Assembly (NCBI GenBank): GCA_046538945.1
Contig: JBKHHW010000067.1
Coordinates: 1-16,508 of the forward strand
Direction of reading: 5' to 3'
Origin: JAEZKC01 sp046538945
GTDB lineage: Bacteria; Fibrobacterota; Chitinivibrionia; Chitinivibrionales; Chitinispirillaceae
DNA length: 16,508 nt
Shown: piece by piece, positions 1 through 6,816 of the stretch
Numbering within the stretch: the first letter of the stretch is position 1
How the letters are laid out: every line of letters begins with the position of its first letter
Program-made: the position numbers and the translations under genes
The notes under the pieces: generated by a model
Databases searched by the model: none
The model's input: the letters and a program-made list of their open reading frames with translations, nothing else
Told to the model about the DNA's origin: nothing

Positions 1-2
1 AA

Positions 3-32
3 AAGCCCCTCGATCCTGAAATCAAGGGGCTT
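3..32 (-). terminator. Intrinsic terminator of the GH45 gene
   Basis: An 8-bp perfect stem (3-10 with 25-32) is extended by an inner GAT/ATC pairing across a short loop. Read on the minus strand, the hairpin ends in a T tract that is cut by the window edge. It lies about 30 bases beyond the GH45 stop codon, the expected place for a rho-independent terminator. Confidence 0.75.
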
Positions 33-63
33 GATCCAAGCACGAATACTCCCGCGTTTCCTT

Positions 64-1542
64 TCAGTGCTTCGTCGTATAGTAAAGATCGATAAGCTCC
101 TGAGGGCAGGGGACCTCTTTGTACTGGAATGTGGGGTTGTTGACCGCGTGCATCCACTCCACATACCAGATGCACCCTTCGTGCAGATCCGCAAGCTTGG
201 GATCGTTGCCGAAGAGGTTGTCGCACATCTGTCGCACGCACACCTTCATATCCCCAACCGATGCATCAAAGCCCAGCTGCTCCTCGCACTTGGAGGTGAA
301 GCCGCCATAGGTCTTGCCCACCAGAGATTCGTCACTCAGGTTTATTCCCCACTGCTCTTCACACCCGCCGGTGAATGCTCCCAGACCGCCTCCGGGAATC
401 ATGATGTCGAACTGGCCGCCGCCCACATCGTGACCGATATTGGATGCAATCACTATCATCGTTTTGCCTGCCATGAGTTGATGAGCTTCTTTGGGGTCAC
501 CGTGCTCGAAACCGCCGTCGAAATCCAGCTGAAAGCACTTGCCGCATGCGTCGCCGCCGGAGGGAACAGCCGCAAAGGCATACGCCAGGTTTTCACAAAC
601 CGCGAAGGGGACGTGGTTGTAGCAGGTAAAAGCTGGTCCTCCCTGGCATCCGTTGTCGGTTCCCTTCAGATAGTCTCCCATGTCTTCATAGCAGGGCATC
701 TCTTCATTGTTCACGTCGCAGTTGGCGGAAAGGTTGGAGGTGTTGTCAGGCCAGGAGCAGTGAGGCTTGCAGCAGTCCCAGTAACGGGAGCCCCATCCGT
801 TCTGTCCTCCCGAAACGGGGGAGGGCATGAGGTTGCCGCAGGATTTGGTGATGTTGTCAAGTCTTGAGCCGGTTCCGGTGCTTTCAAGCGTGATCACTAT
901 ATCGCTCTGGTTGTGGGACTCGACGGGGTGAGCCGCGGAAGTGTAGCCCTCGGCGGACACCAGTATGGTATCGACTGCATTCTGGCCTGCTGCCACTACC
1001 TTCATATTGCGTCTGATGCTGCTTGAGGACAGGCTTTTATCCAGATGAGAGGCGTTTCGTGATGAGGAGATGTATTTAAGAACACTTCTGCTGTTTTCAT
1101 GATCTACCGCCACCATGTACGTTCCGGCTCCCAGAGAACTGGTAGGCAGTGAAATCGTGTGTATGCCCGCATCGAGCTTACCGGTGCTGAAATCAGTTAT
1201 CTTTTTTCCCGCTATGCTGTGGATTGTTACATTGATGGGGGAGGATTCGTTGATATTCACAACCACGTGAGAGCCGGAAAGGGTTGCCGATGGCGTGTGC
1301 CAGGAGATTTTTTGGCTGATAATGGGGTTTGTGTGTCCTGAAAGTGTGAACTCCCCCTGGGATCCGGTGGTGGCGGTGACCGACGTGTTGCTCTGAAGAG
1401 TCACTTCCGCACCGCTGATCGCAGCGCCCGACCCGTCTCTGACGTTTCCGCTCAGGTTCACCTCTTGCGCCTGAACCGACTGAACCGAAAATATGAAAGC
1501 TGCTGAAAAGAGAAAGGTGACTGCATTTTTTTTTCCTGCCAT
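64..1542 (-). CDS. Secreted modular GH45 endoglucanase
   Basis: Predicted endo-beta-1,4-glucanase of glycoside hydrolase family 45, an inverting enzyme that cuts cellulose chains internally outside the cell. The chosen ATG (1540-1542) gives 492 residues. It has a GGGGA ribosome site at 1552-1556, 9 bases upstream, and opens directly with a signal peptide (hydrophobic core, cleavage near VQA|QE at residue 26). An upstream ATG at 1609-1611 would put 23 unlikely residues before the signal. Order of domains: a carboxypeptidase-regulatory-like beta module (about 28-70), a Por/T9SS sorting-like beta module (about 100-160), a Ser-rich linker, then the catalytic domain (about 225-492). The family signature RYWDCCKPHC (253-262) holds the general-base Asp256. 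The FDIMIPGGGLGAFTGGC stretch holds the general-acid Asp379. Many cysteines fit disulfides of a secreted enzyme. The unusual point is that the sorting-like module is internal rather than C-terminal. The family call is firm; the export route is inferred. Confidence 0.93.
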   Translation of the reverse strand: MAGKKNAVTFLFSAAFIFSVQSVQAQEVNLSGNVRDGSGAAISGAEVTLQSNTSVTATTGSQGEFTLSGHTNPIISQKISWHTPSATLSGSHVVVNINESSPINVTIHSIAGKKITDFSTGKLDAGIHTISLPTSSLGAGTYMVAVDHENSRSVLKYISSSRNASHLDKSLSSSSIRRNMKVVAAGQNAVDTILVSAEGYTSAAHPVESHNQSDIVITLESTGTGSRLDNITKSCGNLMPSPVSGGQNGWGSRYWDCCKPHCSWPDNTSNLSANCDVNNEEMPCYEDMGDYLKGTDNGCQGGPAFTCYNHVPFAVCENLAYAFAAVPSGGDACGKCFQLDFDGGFEHGDPKEAHQLMAGKTMIVIASNIGHDVGGGQFDIMIPGGGLGAFTGGCEEQWGINLSDESLVGKTYGGFTSKCEEQLGFDASVGDMKVCVRQMCDNLFGNDPKLADLHEGCIWYVEWMHAVNNPTFQYKEVPCPQELIDLYYTTKH

Positions 1543-1618
1543 CTGATACATTCCCCGCTGATAATTAGTGAATTCTGTTTCTGTACCGGGTCGTTGTGCG
1601 ACACATTCCAATGGTCTT

Positions 1619-1647
1619 ATTATAAATATTGGTCCCGTTTACCGCAA
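1619..1647 (-). promoter_or_regulatory. Candidate sigma70-type promoter for the GH45 gene
   Basis: On the minus strand, TTGCGG (1642-1647) and a perfect TATAAT (1619-1624) are separated by 17 bases. Transcription would start near 1612 and leave a leader of about 70 bases before the GH45 ATG. The promoter overlaps the first codons that could be read for the divergent cyclase, which suggests the cyclase reading frame there is not functional upstream of its ATG at 1674. Confidence 0.5.
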
Positions 1648-2692
1648 CAGGGTTCATTTCACTATATGTGGTCATGATTGCCCAAACCGCTGATCCCTTC
1701 AGTACGCGTGTAATGTCAGGTAAAGCTTATATACCCATGCTCATGACACCACTGGGTTTTGCGGCTGCCCTTCTGACGGTCTCCACTCAAACAGACCACA
1801 CCTTCTCCTGGTTGCTGAAAAACAGCCTCGGAGCATTCAGTATAGCATATCTCACAGCAGTAGTCATGGCCTGGCTCAAGCTCTCCACAGATGTCTATTA
1901 CCTTCTTTCTCTCGATGCCCGGGCGATGAGCATCAAAGCCGCGGAGGAGGTGAAGCGGCGCGAATCGCTTGAAAGCATCAATGCCGAACTTCATAAGCGC
2001 AATGAGATCATATCCACATTCGTGAGGCCCTCCGTATTGAGGGAAATGGATCTTGGGAGTGATCCCCGCCTTTTAGCTCCCCGAATCACGGACAAGGCCA
2101 TCCTCATCTGCGATATGAGAAATTTCACGCCGCTCACCTCGAAGATGGTAAACGCCGAAGCTCAGGCAGAATTCATCAATTTGTATTACCGGATGATGAT
2201 AGAGCAGGTATTTGAAGCCGGTGGAGAAGTCGATAAACTTATGGGAGATGCGGTAATGGCACTTTTCCCCAATGGAAGAGCTGCTCTTGACGCGGCAATG
2301 AAAATGCGTTTGACACTGAAAGACTACAACAGAAAACAGATTGAAGCGGGAATGGCCAAAATAGACAACGTGATAAGTATTTCCAAGGGGCCGGCTCTCG
2401 AGGCAAACATCGGCAGCTCCCAAAAGCTTGACAGAACATTATCGGAGCCGCAGTGAATGTCTGCGCCCGTCCGGAAAGAATTGCCAAGCTCTACGGTGTG
2501 GAAGTGATTGTAACTAAAGAAATTCTCAGAGATGTACCGGATTACCGGGAGTGCAGACTCATCGATATTATTAAGGTCAAGGGTTACGATAAGAAATTCG
2601 AAGTGTATGAAATATATGGTCATCAGGCTGCTGCTGTGGTGAGCTTCAAGACGAGGACAAAATTTGTCTTTGCGATGCACTGGTCGTTGTAA
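1629..2692 (+). pseudogene. Class III adenylate/guanylate cyclase, frameshifted and N-terminally short
   Basis: A class III nucleotide cyclase (cAMP- or cGMP-forming signalling enzyme), read in two frames. Frame 1 (1629-2456; TTG at 1629, better ATG at 1674) has two or three hydrophobic segments, a linker helix, and the first part of the catalytic domain. It contains the first metal Asp in ILICDMRNFTPL, the second in GDAVMALF, and the substrate region NIGSSQKLDRT, then runs into TGA at 2454-2456. A -1 shift at about 2438 restores DRT-IIGAAVNVCARPE, which carries the expected catalytic Asn and Arg, and the domain continues to the stop at 2690-2692. Every catalytic residue is therefore present but split between frames. 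Membrane cyclases of this type usually have more transmembrane helices, so the 5' end also looks lost. Neither start has a convincing ribosome site. It is either a recent pseudogene or a one-base sequence error; programmed frameshifting is possible but has no visible slippery site. Confidence 0.75.
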
Positions 2693-2867
2693 TGCGAAAT
2701 TGTTGCTGTTGTCCGGTAGCTATGGTCTGCGAGCAGATTCTGGTATACACATTGCGGTACTTAAGAGACGATTGATATTTACTTATTCGTTTTTCCCAAA
2801 TTCAGAAATTCGAATTCTCCCAGGCAATTTTCACGGATTATGTGCATACCTTTAAACCCTTTGTACC

Positions 2868-2873
2868 GGAGGT
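2868..2873 (+). promoter_or_regulatory. Ribosome binding site deciding the 2878 start
   Basis: A full GGAGGT motif lies 4 bases before the ATG at 2878, which is followed at once by a signal peptide. This favours 2878 over the in-frame ATG at 2842, which has no such site. Confidence 0.7.
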
Positions 2874-2877
2874 GGTT

Positions 2878-4119
2878 ATGAAAGCAAGATTTTTCCTCCC
2901 GGCTGCTTTGCTCCTTGTTGGATCGTTAATTGAAGTGAACGGTCATTTCAAACCGGATACGTCACTGGTCGTAACCACAATAAATGAATATGAACTTGAT
3001 GGTCAGTGGTTCTTTATCGACCGGGAGATTCTTGGTTATGATGATCAGCACAGAAGACTTTTCCTGTCATTTGAGTCAATATCGGATTATGAAGAATTCA
3101 GATACATCTGGAAATATGATGAGGATGGTATAAGGGCGGAGAAGGTAATGTTGATTGAAGATATTGATTCAAGCTGGACATTTGCTCGGCTTGACAGCAT
3201 CTACTCACATCCGCTCAGTGATACTGTGATTTCCATCCAGCAGGGCCATGACAGATATTCAAGCACTTATGCTGATGTAACCAATTACGATGAAGCCGGT
3301 CGGGTTACGGAGACTATAAGGTACAGGATATCCGACGGCGAATGGACTGAACACACTGCCTATGAATACGACGAACAGGGAAATCTGATTACAGAAACAA
3401 GTCGGGAAATTCCTGTAGGCGAGGAGCAGCTTGTTAATACACGGAGAGGAACATATACTTATGAGAATGGAAAAATTCAAACCTGTTATCGATTCAATTG
3501 GAATAGAAATGAACAGCAGTGGGACAGGACTGCAGAAACCCACTATACATACACTACAGTAAAAAATAAGCATATAAGAGAAGAACTGTATCAAAGATTA
3601 ATCGATGACCAGTGGCAGAAATACACAAGGGTTTTCGATACCACGGGTGTGGACGGTTTGGTAACCGGGCAGCTCAGGCAGTATTGGGAAGATGGGATGT
3701 GGGTGGATGATTACAAAAAGCAGTTTAGCTATGATTTTATGGGGAATGTTGTTTTGGAGCTCAGGCAGGTGCCGGAAAATTCTGTCTGGGTCGATCAGGA
3801 ACGCACAAGGTATGAATACGCATACTATGTGGATCAGAATTCGACCAGACTTGCATCAAAACAAAAACCACGATATGAAATTTCAGTTTCAGAAAGCCGC
3901 AATGAATTAAAACTCACCGGTTTGGGTGGTGTTGGCCAGATGGTTACGTGTCGTATTTACGATCTCAGGGGACGGGTATTGTTCAAAGAAATGATACCTG
4001 TGGCTCACAGTAACGTTATCAGTATTCCAAAAAGTCGGAATGTCGCTTCTGGTATCCGGATATTTCAATTAAGCACAAGGGAAAACGGGGTGATTTTCAG
4101 AGGAAGACTGAACTTTTGA
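2878..4119 (+). CDS. Secreted Trp/YD-like repeat protein with C-terminal sorting-like domain
   Basis: No precise family recognised. The 413-residue product starts with a signal peptide (residues 1-22, cleavage near VNG|HF). The body is made of repeats starting with a G/D-x-W motif and followed by an aromatic, Asp/Gly-Asn turn (for example YEYDEQGNL at 162-170 and FSYDFMGNV at 283-291). The key tryptophans fall near 44, 100, 156, 215, 246, 275 and 304. The spacing is about 29-31 residues in the last four and about double that in the first half. This resembles YD/RHS-like beta repeats but is not a toxin: no RHS core or nuclease tip is seen. The last 75 residues (about 338-413) look like a Por/T9SS type A sorting domain, with a beta-rich IYDLRGRVL segment and a short terminal strand ending in Phe. 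It is probably a cell-surface or secreted protein; substrate unknown. It stands alone, not clearly co-transcribed with its neighbours. Confidence 0.8.
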   Translation: MKARFFLPAALLLVGSLIEVNGHFKPDTSLVVTTINEYELDGQWFFIDREILGYDDQHRRLFLSFESISDYEEFRYIWKYDEDGIRAEKVMLIEDIDSSWTFARLDSIYSHPLSDTVISIQQGHDRYSSTYADVTNYDEAGRVTETIRYRISDGEWTEHTAYEYDEQGNLITETSREIPVGEEQLVNTRRGTYTYENGKIQTCYRFNWNRNEQQWDRTAETHYTYTTVKNKHIREELYQRLIDDQWQKYTRVFDTTGVDGLVTGQLRQYWEDGMWVDDYKKQFSYDFMGNVVLELRQVPENSVWVDQERTRYEYAYYVDQNSTRLASKQKPRYEISVSESRNELKLTGLGGVGQMVTCRIYDLRGRVLFKEMIPVAHSNVISIPKSRNVASGIRIFQLSTRENGVIFRGRLNF

Positions 4120-4327
4120 GGTGCAAAGAGTGGGTTGCCCCGGACTGCCGGTTCCGGGGCATAGTTTATGCCCCACAGATTGCGCTGTTCGGTATGAGGT
4201 GTAGATCCATAGAGGGCGTAGGCGATGACGAACCGTTGTCAGATCGCTAAAATTGTCCATGGCGAGATGAACCCTGAAGGAGGCAGCAGTAAATGGCTGT
4301 TTCCGTATTCCTGCAGCGGCGTACCTT
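4120..4327. other. Non-coding stretch with overlapping hairpins
   Basis: No convincing gene is seen in either direction. It begins just after the stop of the repeat protein with two strong overlapping hairpins (4137-4160 and 4156-4174, annotated separately). The remaining 150 bases carry no recognised motif. A minus-strand open frame covering 4069-4341 has unnatural composition and overlaps the real gene, so I do not call it. Confidence 0.4.
4137..4174 (+). repeat. Two mutually exclusive 8-bp hairpins
   Basis: GCCCCGGA (4137-4144) pairs perfectly with TCCGGGGC (4153-4160). The last five bases of that arm also start a second perfect stem, GGGGCATA (4156-4163) with TATGCCCC (4167-4174), loop GTT. 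Both cannot form at once. There is no T tract, so it is not a standard intrinsic terminator. It begins 17 bases after the stop codon at 4119 and may stabilise the 3' end of that transcript. Confidence 0.5.
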
Positions 4328-4695
4328 TCAGGGAGCCTCAACCGAGACCGTTAGCGCTTGGGACCAGGCCACATCACCACCGTCTCCCTCATATCTGACC
4401 TTGAAGGTATACTGTTCGTTTTCCTGAAAGGCCGGAACAAACGAATTTGTCATCGATATGCGATAGTATTCGACTCTGGAAATATCGGTGTGGTAGTAAA
4501 ATTAAATTTCATGGACGAATGCTCCGGAAACAGAATCGCAGGACAGTGTCAGAGTGAGGTCTCCTGAATCAGCCGGGTCATCGGGATCAGGGATGCTGGA
4601 GCTGCACCATGGTTTTCGCCGCTGAAGGGTTATCGCTTTTGTCTGAGATGTTTGCGGTAAACGGCAGAATGCAAAAATTTATTAATATTGACCAT
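4328..4695 (-). pseudogene. Decayed fibronectin-III-like protein remnant
   Basis: On the minus strand a reading frame from about 4606 to the TGA at 4328-4330 encodes a Pro/Asp-rich linker (SIPDPDDPADSGD), then a beta-sandwich-like segment (DLTLTLSCDSVSGAF, YYRISMTNSFVPAF, QYTFKVRYEGDGGDVAWSQAL, given here in parts) that reads like a fibronectin type III domain. It is interrupted by an in-frame TAA at 4502-4504. An ATG at 4693-4695 with an AGGA-like site precedes it but is in another frame, so a frameshift would also be needed. I read it as the remains of a small secreted or surface protein. The FN3 assignment is by eye and moderate; the disruption itself is plain in the sequence. Confidence 0.5.
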
Positions 4696-4696
4696 T

Positions 4697-4716
4697 TTTC
4701 CTGCCATTGCAGGAAA
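4697..4716. promoter_or_regulatory. Perfect 8+8 inverted repeat, operator-like
   Basis: TTTCCTGC (4697-4704) and GCAGGAAA (4709-4716) are perfectly symmetric around a 4-base centre. There is no T tract on the appropriate side for a terminator. The size and symmetry fit a dimeric repressor site. It sits right at the putative start of the decayed minus-strand gene and about 380 bases before the phosphatase gene. Confidence 0.4.
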
Positions 4717-4728
4717 TATTTCACTCAG

Positions 4729-4822
4729 CACTTACCCTGTTATTTCTGTTCTCAAAACCTTCGCTGTTTTTCTGATACATCTCTGTTCCGGGCCTGAACC
4801 CAGTTTTGACAACGGGTAAGTG
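4729..4822. repeat. Long interrupted inverted repeat
   Basis: The right arm (4803-4822) is one continuous 20-base segment. The left arm matches it in two blocks, CACTTACCC (4729-4737) and a 10/11 match ending in CAAAAC (4748-4758), separated by an insertion of about ten bases. This could be a long hairpin in RNA or the ends of a small decayed mobile element. No transposase and no target duplication were seen. Confidence 0.4.
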
Positions 4823-4832
4823 TTCATGTAAT
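4806..4832 (+). promoter_or_regulatory. Weak candidate promoter upstream of the phosphatase gene
   Basis: A perfect TTGACA (4806-4811) is followed by TGTAAT (4827-4832) with a short 15-base spacer. The -10 element lies within the 12-bp palindrome ATGTAATTACAT (4826-4837), so a repressor or activator could compete there. If used, the phosphatase mRNA would have a leader of about 240 bases. The spacer length makes this uncertain. Confidence 0.3.
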
Positions 4833-4837
4833 TACAT
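4826..4837. promoter_or_regulatory. 12-bp perfect palindrome, possible operator
   Basis: ATGTAATTACAT is self-complementary over all 12 bases and overlaps the proposed -10 element. The remaining stretch to the phosphatase start (4838-5077) holds no gene. It has an AAAGGAGG motif near 4981-4988 preceded by CCTCTTT, which could mask it in a small hairpin, but no ordinary start codon follows that motif. Confidence 0.35.
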
Positions 4838-5077
4838 AGTTCCCCCCTCCAAAAAAAACTACCTCGATTCCGTTTTGTTTGATTTCTAATTCCAGACTCA
4901 TGATCATTTATCTGATAACCCATGAATATCTAACTTTGGAAAGGCATTTTTTAAAGTGCGTAGATATTTTCCTCTTTAAGAAAGGAGGTCTGATTCAAAA
5001 GAAAACAACAAAGCACCTGAGTATCCGATCCTAAACAAATCAAAATCAGTTAACCACCCTTAAGAAGGAGTAGCGCT

Positions 5078-6808
5078 ATGAACGTATCGAAGTTGGGAAG
5101 AAGAATTTCCGCATTGTGTTCTGTTGCCCTTATGGCTGCAACTGTGACAAATGCTCAGCAGGTCAAGAACATCATCGTTCTTGTTCCGGACGGTTGTAAC
5201 GAAGCGGTGCAGACCGTTGCCCGTTGGTACAAGGGTTCAGCTCTTGCTTTGGACTCGATCCATACAGGAGATGTTGCAGTTCACATGGCAAACTCAGTGA
5301 TTCCCGGTTCCGGTGCCTGCGCGACAGCGTTTGCTTCCGGACACAAGACCAGCGTAAAGTTTATCGGAGTAGGACCGAGGACTGATGATCTCCTGACCGG
5401 GCTTGAACCTACGGCACCTCCCTATGCACCACTGGCCACAGTTCTGGAAGCCGCAAAGTCCAAGGGGAAATCTACAGGTCTGATTTCGACTTCCCGTATC
5501 ACCCATGCGACTCCCGCAGCATTTGCCGCCCATATCTACAGCAGAGGTCTGGAAAACGAGCTCATGGAACACATGGTCTACAACAATCTTGACCTTGCTT
5601 TTGGAGGTGGGTTGCGCCATTTGATACCTGAAGATGAAAGCTACACGACTTCCTTTGGTGATTCCTGGAGCGGAAAACGCAAAGACGGACAGAATCTTCT
5701 CCAGGTGCTCGAGGATCGTGAGTATCAGGTTGTCGATAGCAAAGATGACATGCAGGATCTGACAAGCGGCAAGGCGTGGGGTATGTTCGCTTCAAGTCAT
5801 ATGCGGGCGGATCTGGACAGGACAAGATTCGCACCAACAGAGCCGTCCATTGCCGAAATGACCCGGAAGGCGATCGAGCTGCTGTCTCAGGACGATGATG
5901 GTTTTTTCCTCATGGTGGAAGGATCGCAGGTCGACTGGGCTGGTCACGCGAATGATCCTATCTATATGGTAACTGATTTTCTGGCCTTTGACGATGCAGT
6001 TAAGGAAGCACTTGATTTCGCGAAAGAAGATGGCAACACGCTGGTTCTGGCATATCCTGATCATAACACTGGTGGTATGGCAATAGGTCAGTATAGAAAT
6101 GATTCCTATTACACTGCAATTCCTATTGAGGATCTGATTGATCCGCTTAAAGAAATGAAGATCACTGCTGGTGCTCTGGCGTCTCTGATCGGCAACGATC
6201 CTACCCATAACGCCATCAAGGAAAATGTCACAACCGAGTGGGGTATAGATCTCACGGATTCTGATTGCGAAGAGATCCTCGAGCTCGAACCGACCGTGGG
6301 TCTGGGCTACGCCTTGGCTCGTGTCATCAGCAAGAATTACACGATCATCGGCTGGACAACTCATCAGCATAATGCGGAAACGGTTCCCCTGTGGGCATAC
6401 GGACCTAATGCTCCTGTGGGTCTTTTTGACAATACAGATCTCGCGCGAATCAAGGCTGCCGCTTTCGGTGTCGATCTGGACGATCTGACTGACGAACTGT
6501 ACATGGATGTGTCCCAATTAACAGAGGATTTCACCATCGATACAACGACACCCGGCGATTGGTTCCTGCAGTTGGGAGACGACAAACGCATTGCTTTGAA
6601 TAAAGATTATATGGAACTCAACGGTTCCAAGATAATGCTGCCTTCTCTGAGTGTATATTCGCCCATGACCAATAAAGCGTACATTTCGGAAGAAGCCCAC
6701 AATCCTCCCTCCGTACCTGTGAATTCGTCTGATGGCGGTACTGCTTTCGAAGATCCCGGTTTCAATGGCAGTCAGTACGACCCGCTCTATAAGCGGAGCA
6801 GAAAATAG
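5078..6808 (+). CDS. Secreted alkaline phosphatase (PhoA superfamily)
   Basis: Phosphomonoesterase that releases phosphate from organic esters outside the cytoplasm, using two Zn and one Mg. The ATG at 5078 has AAGGAG 8 bases upstream and a signal peptide (cleavage near TNA|QQ, residue 26). Metal and catalytic motifs are in family order: Asp38 in LVPDG, nucleophile Ser78 in PGSGACATAFASGHKT, ITHATPAAF (His143), MVEGSQVDWAGH (Glu281, Asp286, His290), PDHNTGG (Asp328, His329), and HNAETVPLWAYGP (His431). The residue before the nucleophile is Gly, where E. coli PhoA has Asp (D-S-A). That position affects the active-site arginine and the rate. At 576 residues it is longer than the usual 450-500, with a C-terminal extension of about 110 residues ending in a basic tail. 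The next gene begins 8 bases later and is probably co-transcribed. No clear Pho box was found. Confidence 0.92.
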   Translation: MNVSKLGRRISALCSVALMAATVTNAQQVKNIIVLVPDGCNEAVQTVARWYKGSALALDSIHTGDVAVHMANSVIPGSGACATAFASGHKTSVKFIGVGPRTDDLLTGLEPTAPPYAPLATVLEAAKSKGKSTGLISTSRITHATPAAFAAHIYSRGLENELMEHMVYNNLDLAFGGGLRHLIPEDESYTTSFGDSWSGKRKDGQNLLQVLEDREYQVVDSKDDMQDLTSGKAWGMFASSHMRADLDRTRFAPTEPSIAEMTRKAIELLSQDDDGFFLMVEGSQVDWAGHANDPIYMVTDFLAFDDAVKEALDFAKEDGNTLVLAYPDHNTGGMAIGQYRNDSYYTAIPIEDLIDPLKEMKITAGALASLIGNDPTHNAIKENVTTEWGIDLTDSDCEEILELEPTVGLGYALARVISKNYTIIGWTTHQHNAETVPLWAYGPNAPVGLFDNTDLARIKAAAFGVDLDDLTDELYMDVSQLTEDFTIDTTTPGDWFLQLGDDKRIALNKDYMELNGSKIMLPSLSVYSPMTNKAYISEEAHNPPSVPVNSSDGGTAFEDPGFNGSQYDPLYKRSRK

Positions 6809-6816
6809 GTACAGTG

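Noticed and set aside
31..867. Long plus-strand open frame of 278 codons
   Set aside because: It is antisense to the GH45 catalytic domain, which has firm family motifs; it has no recognisable domain or signal.
2664..2855. 63-codon plus-strand frame after the cyclase
   Set aside because: No ribosome site, no signal, and it overlaps the cyclase end; it is probably tail sequence of the broken gene or chance.
4160..4330. Possible group II intron 5' domain or insertion element
   Set aside because: A loose impression from a few GA-rich words; no domain V, reverse transcriptase or transposase is present.
4069..4341. Minus-strand 90-codon frame
   Set aside because: Overlaps the end of the repeat protein gene and the hairpins; no similarity or ribosome site.
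4979..5030. Leader peptide after the AAAGGAGG motif
   Set aside because: Only an ATT could serve as start; no ordinary start codon at the right spacing.
5792..6517. Minus-strand open frame of 241 codons
   Set aside because: Fully antisense to the phosphatase, whose motifs are clear; shadow frame.
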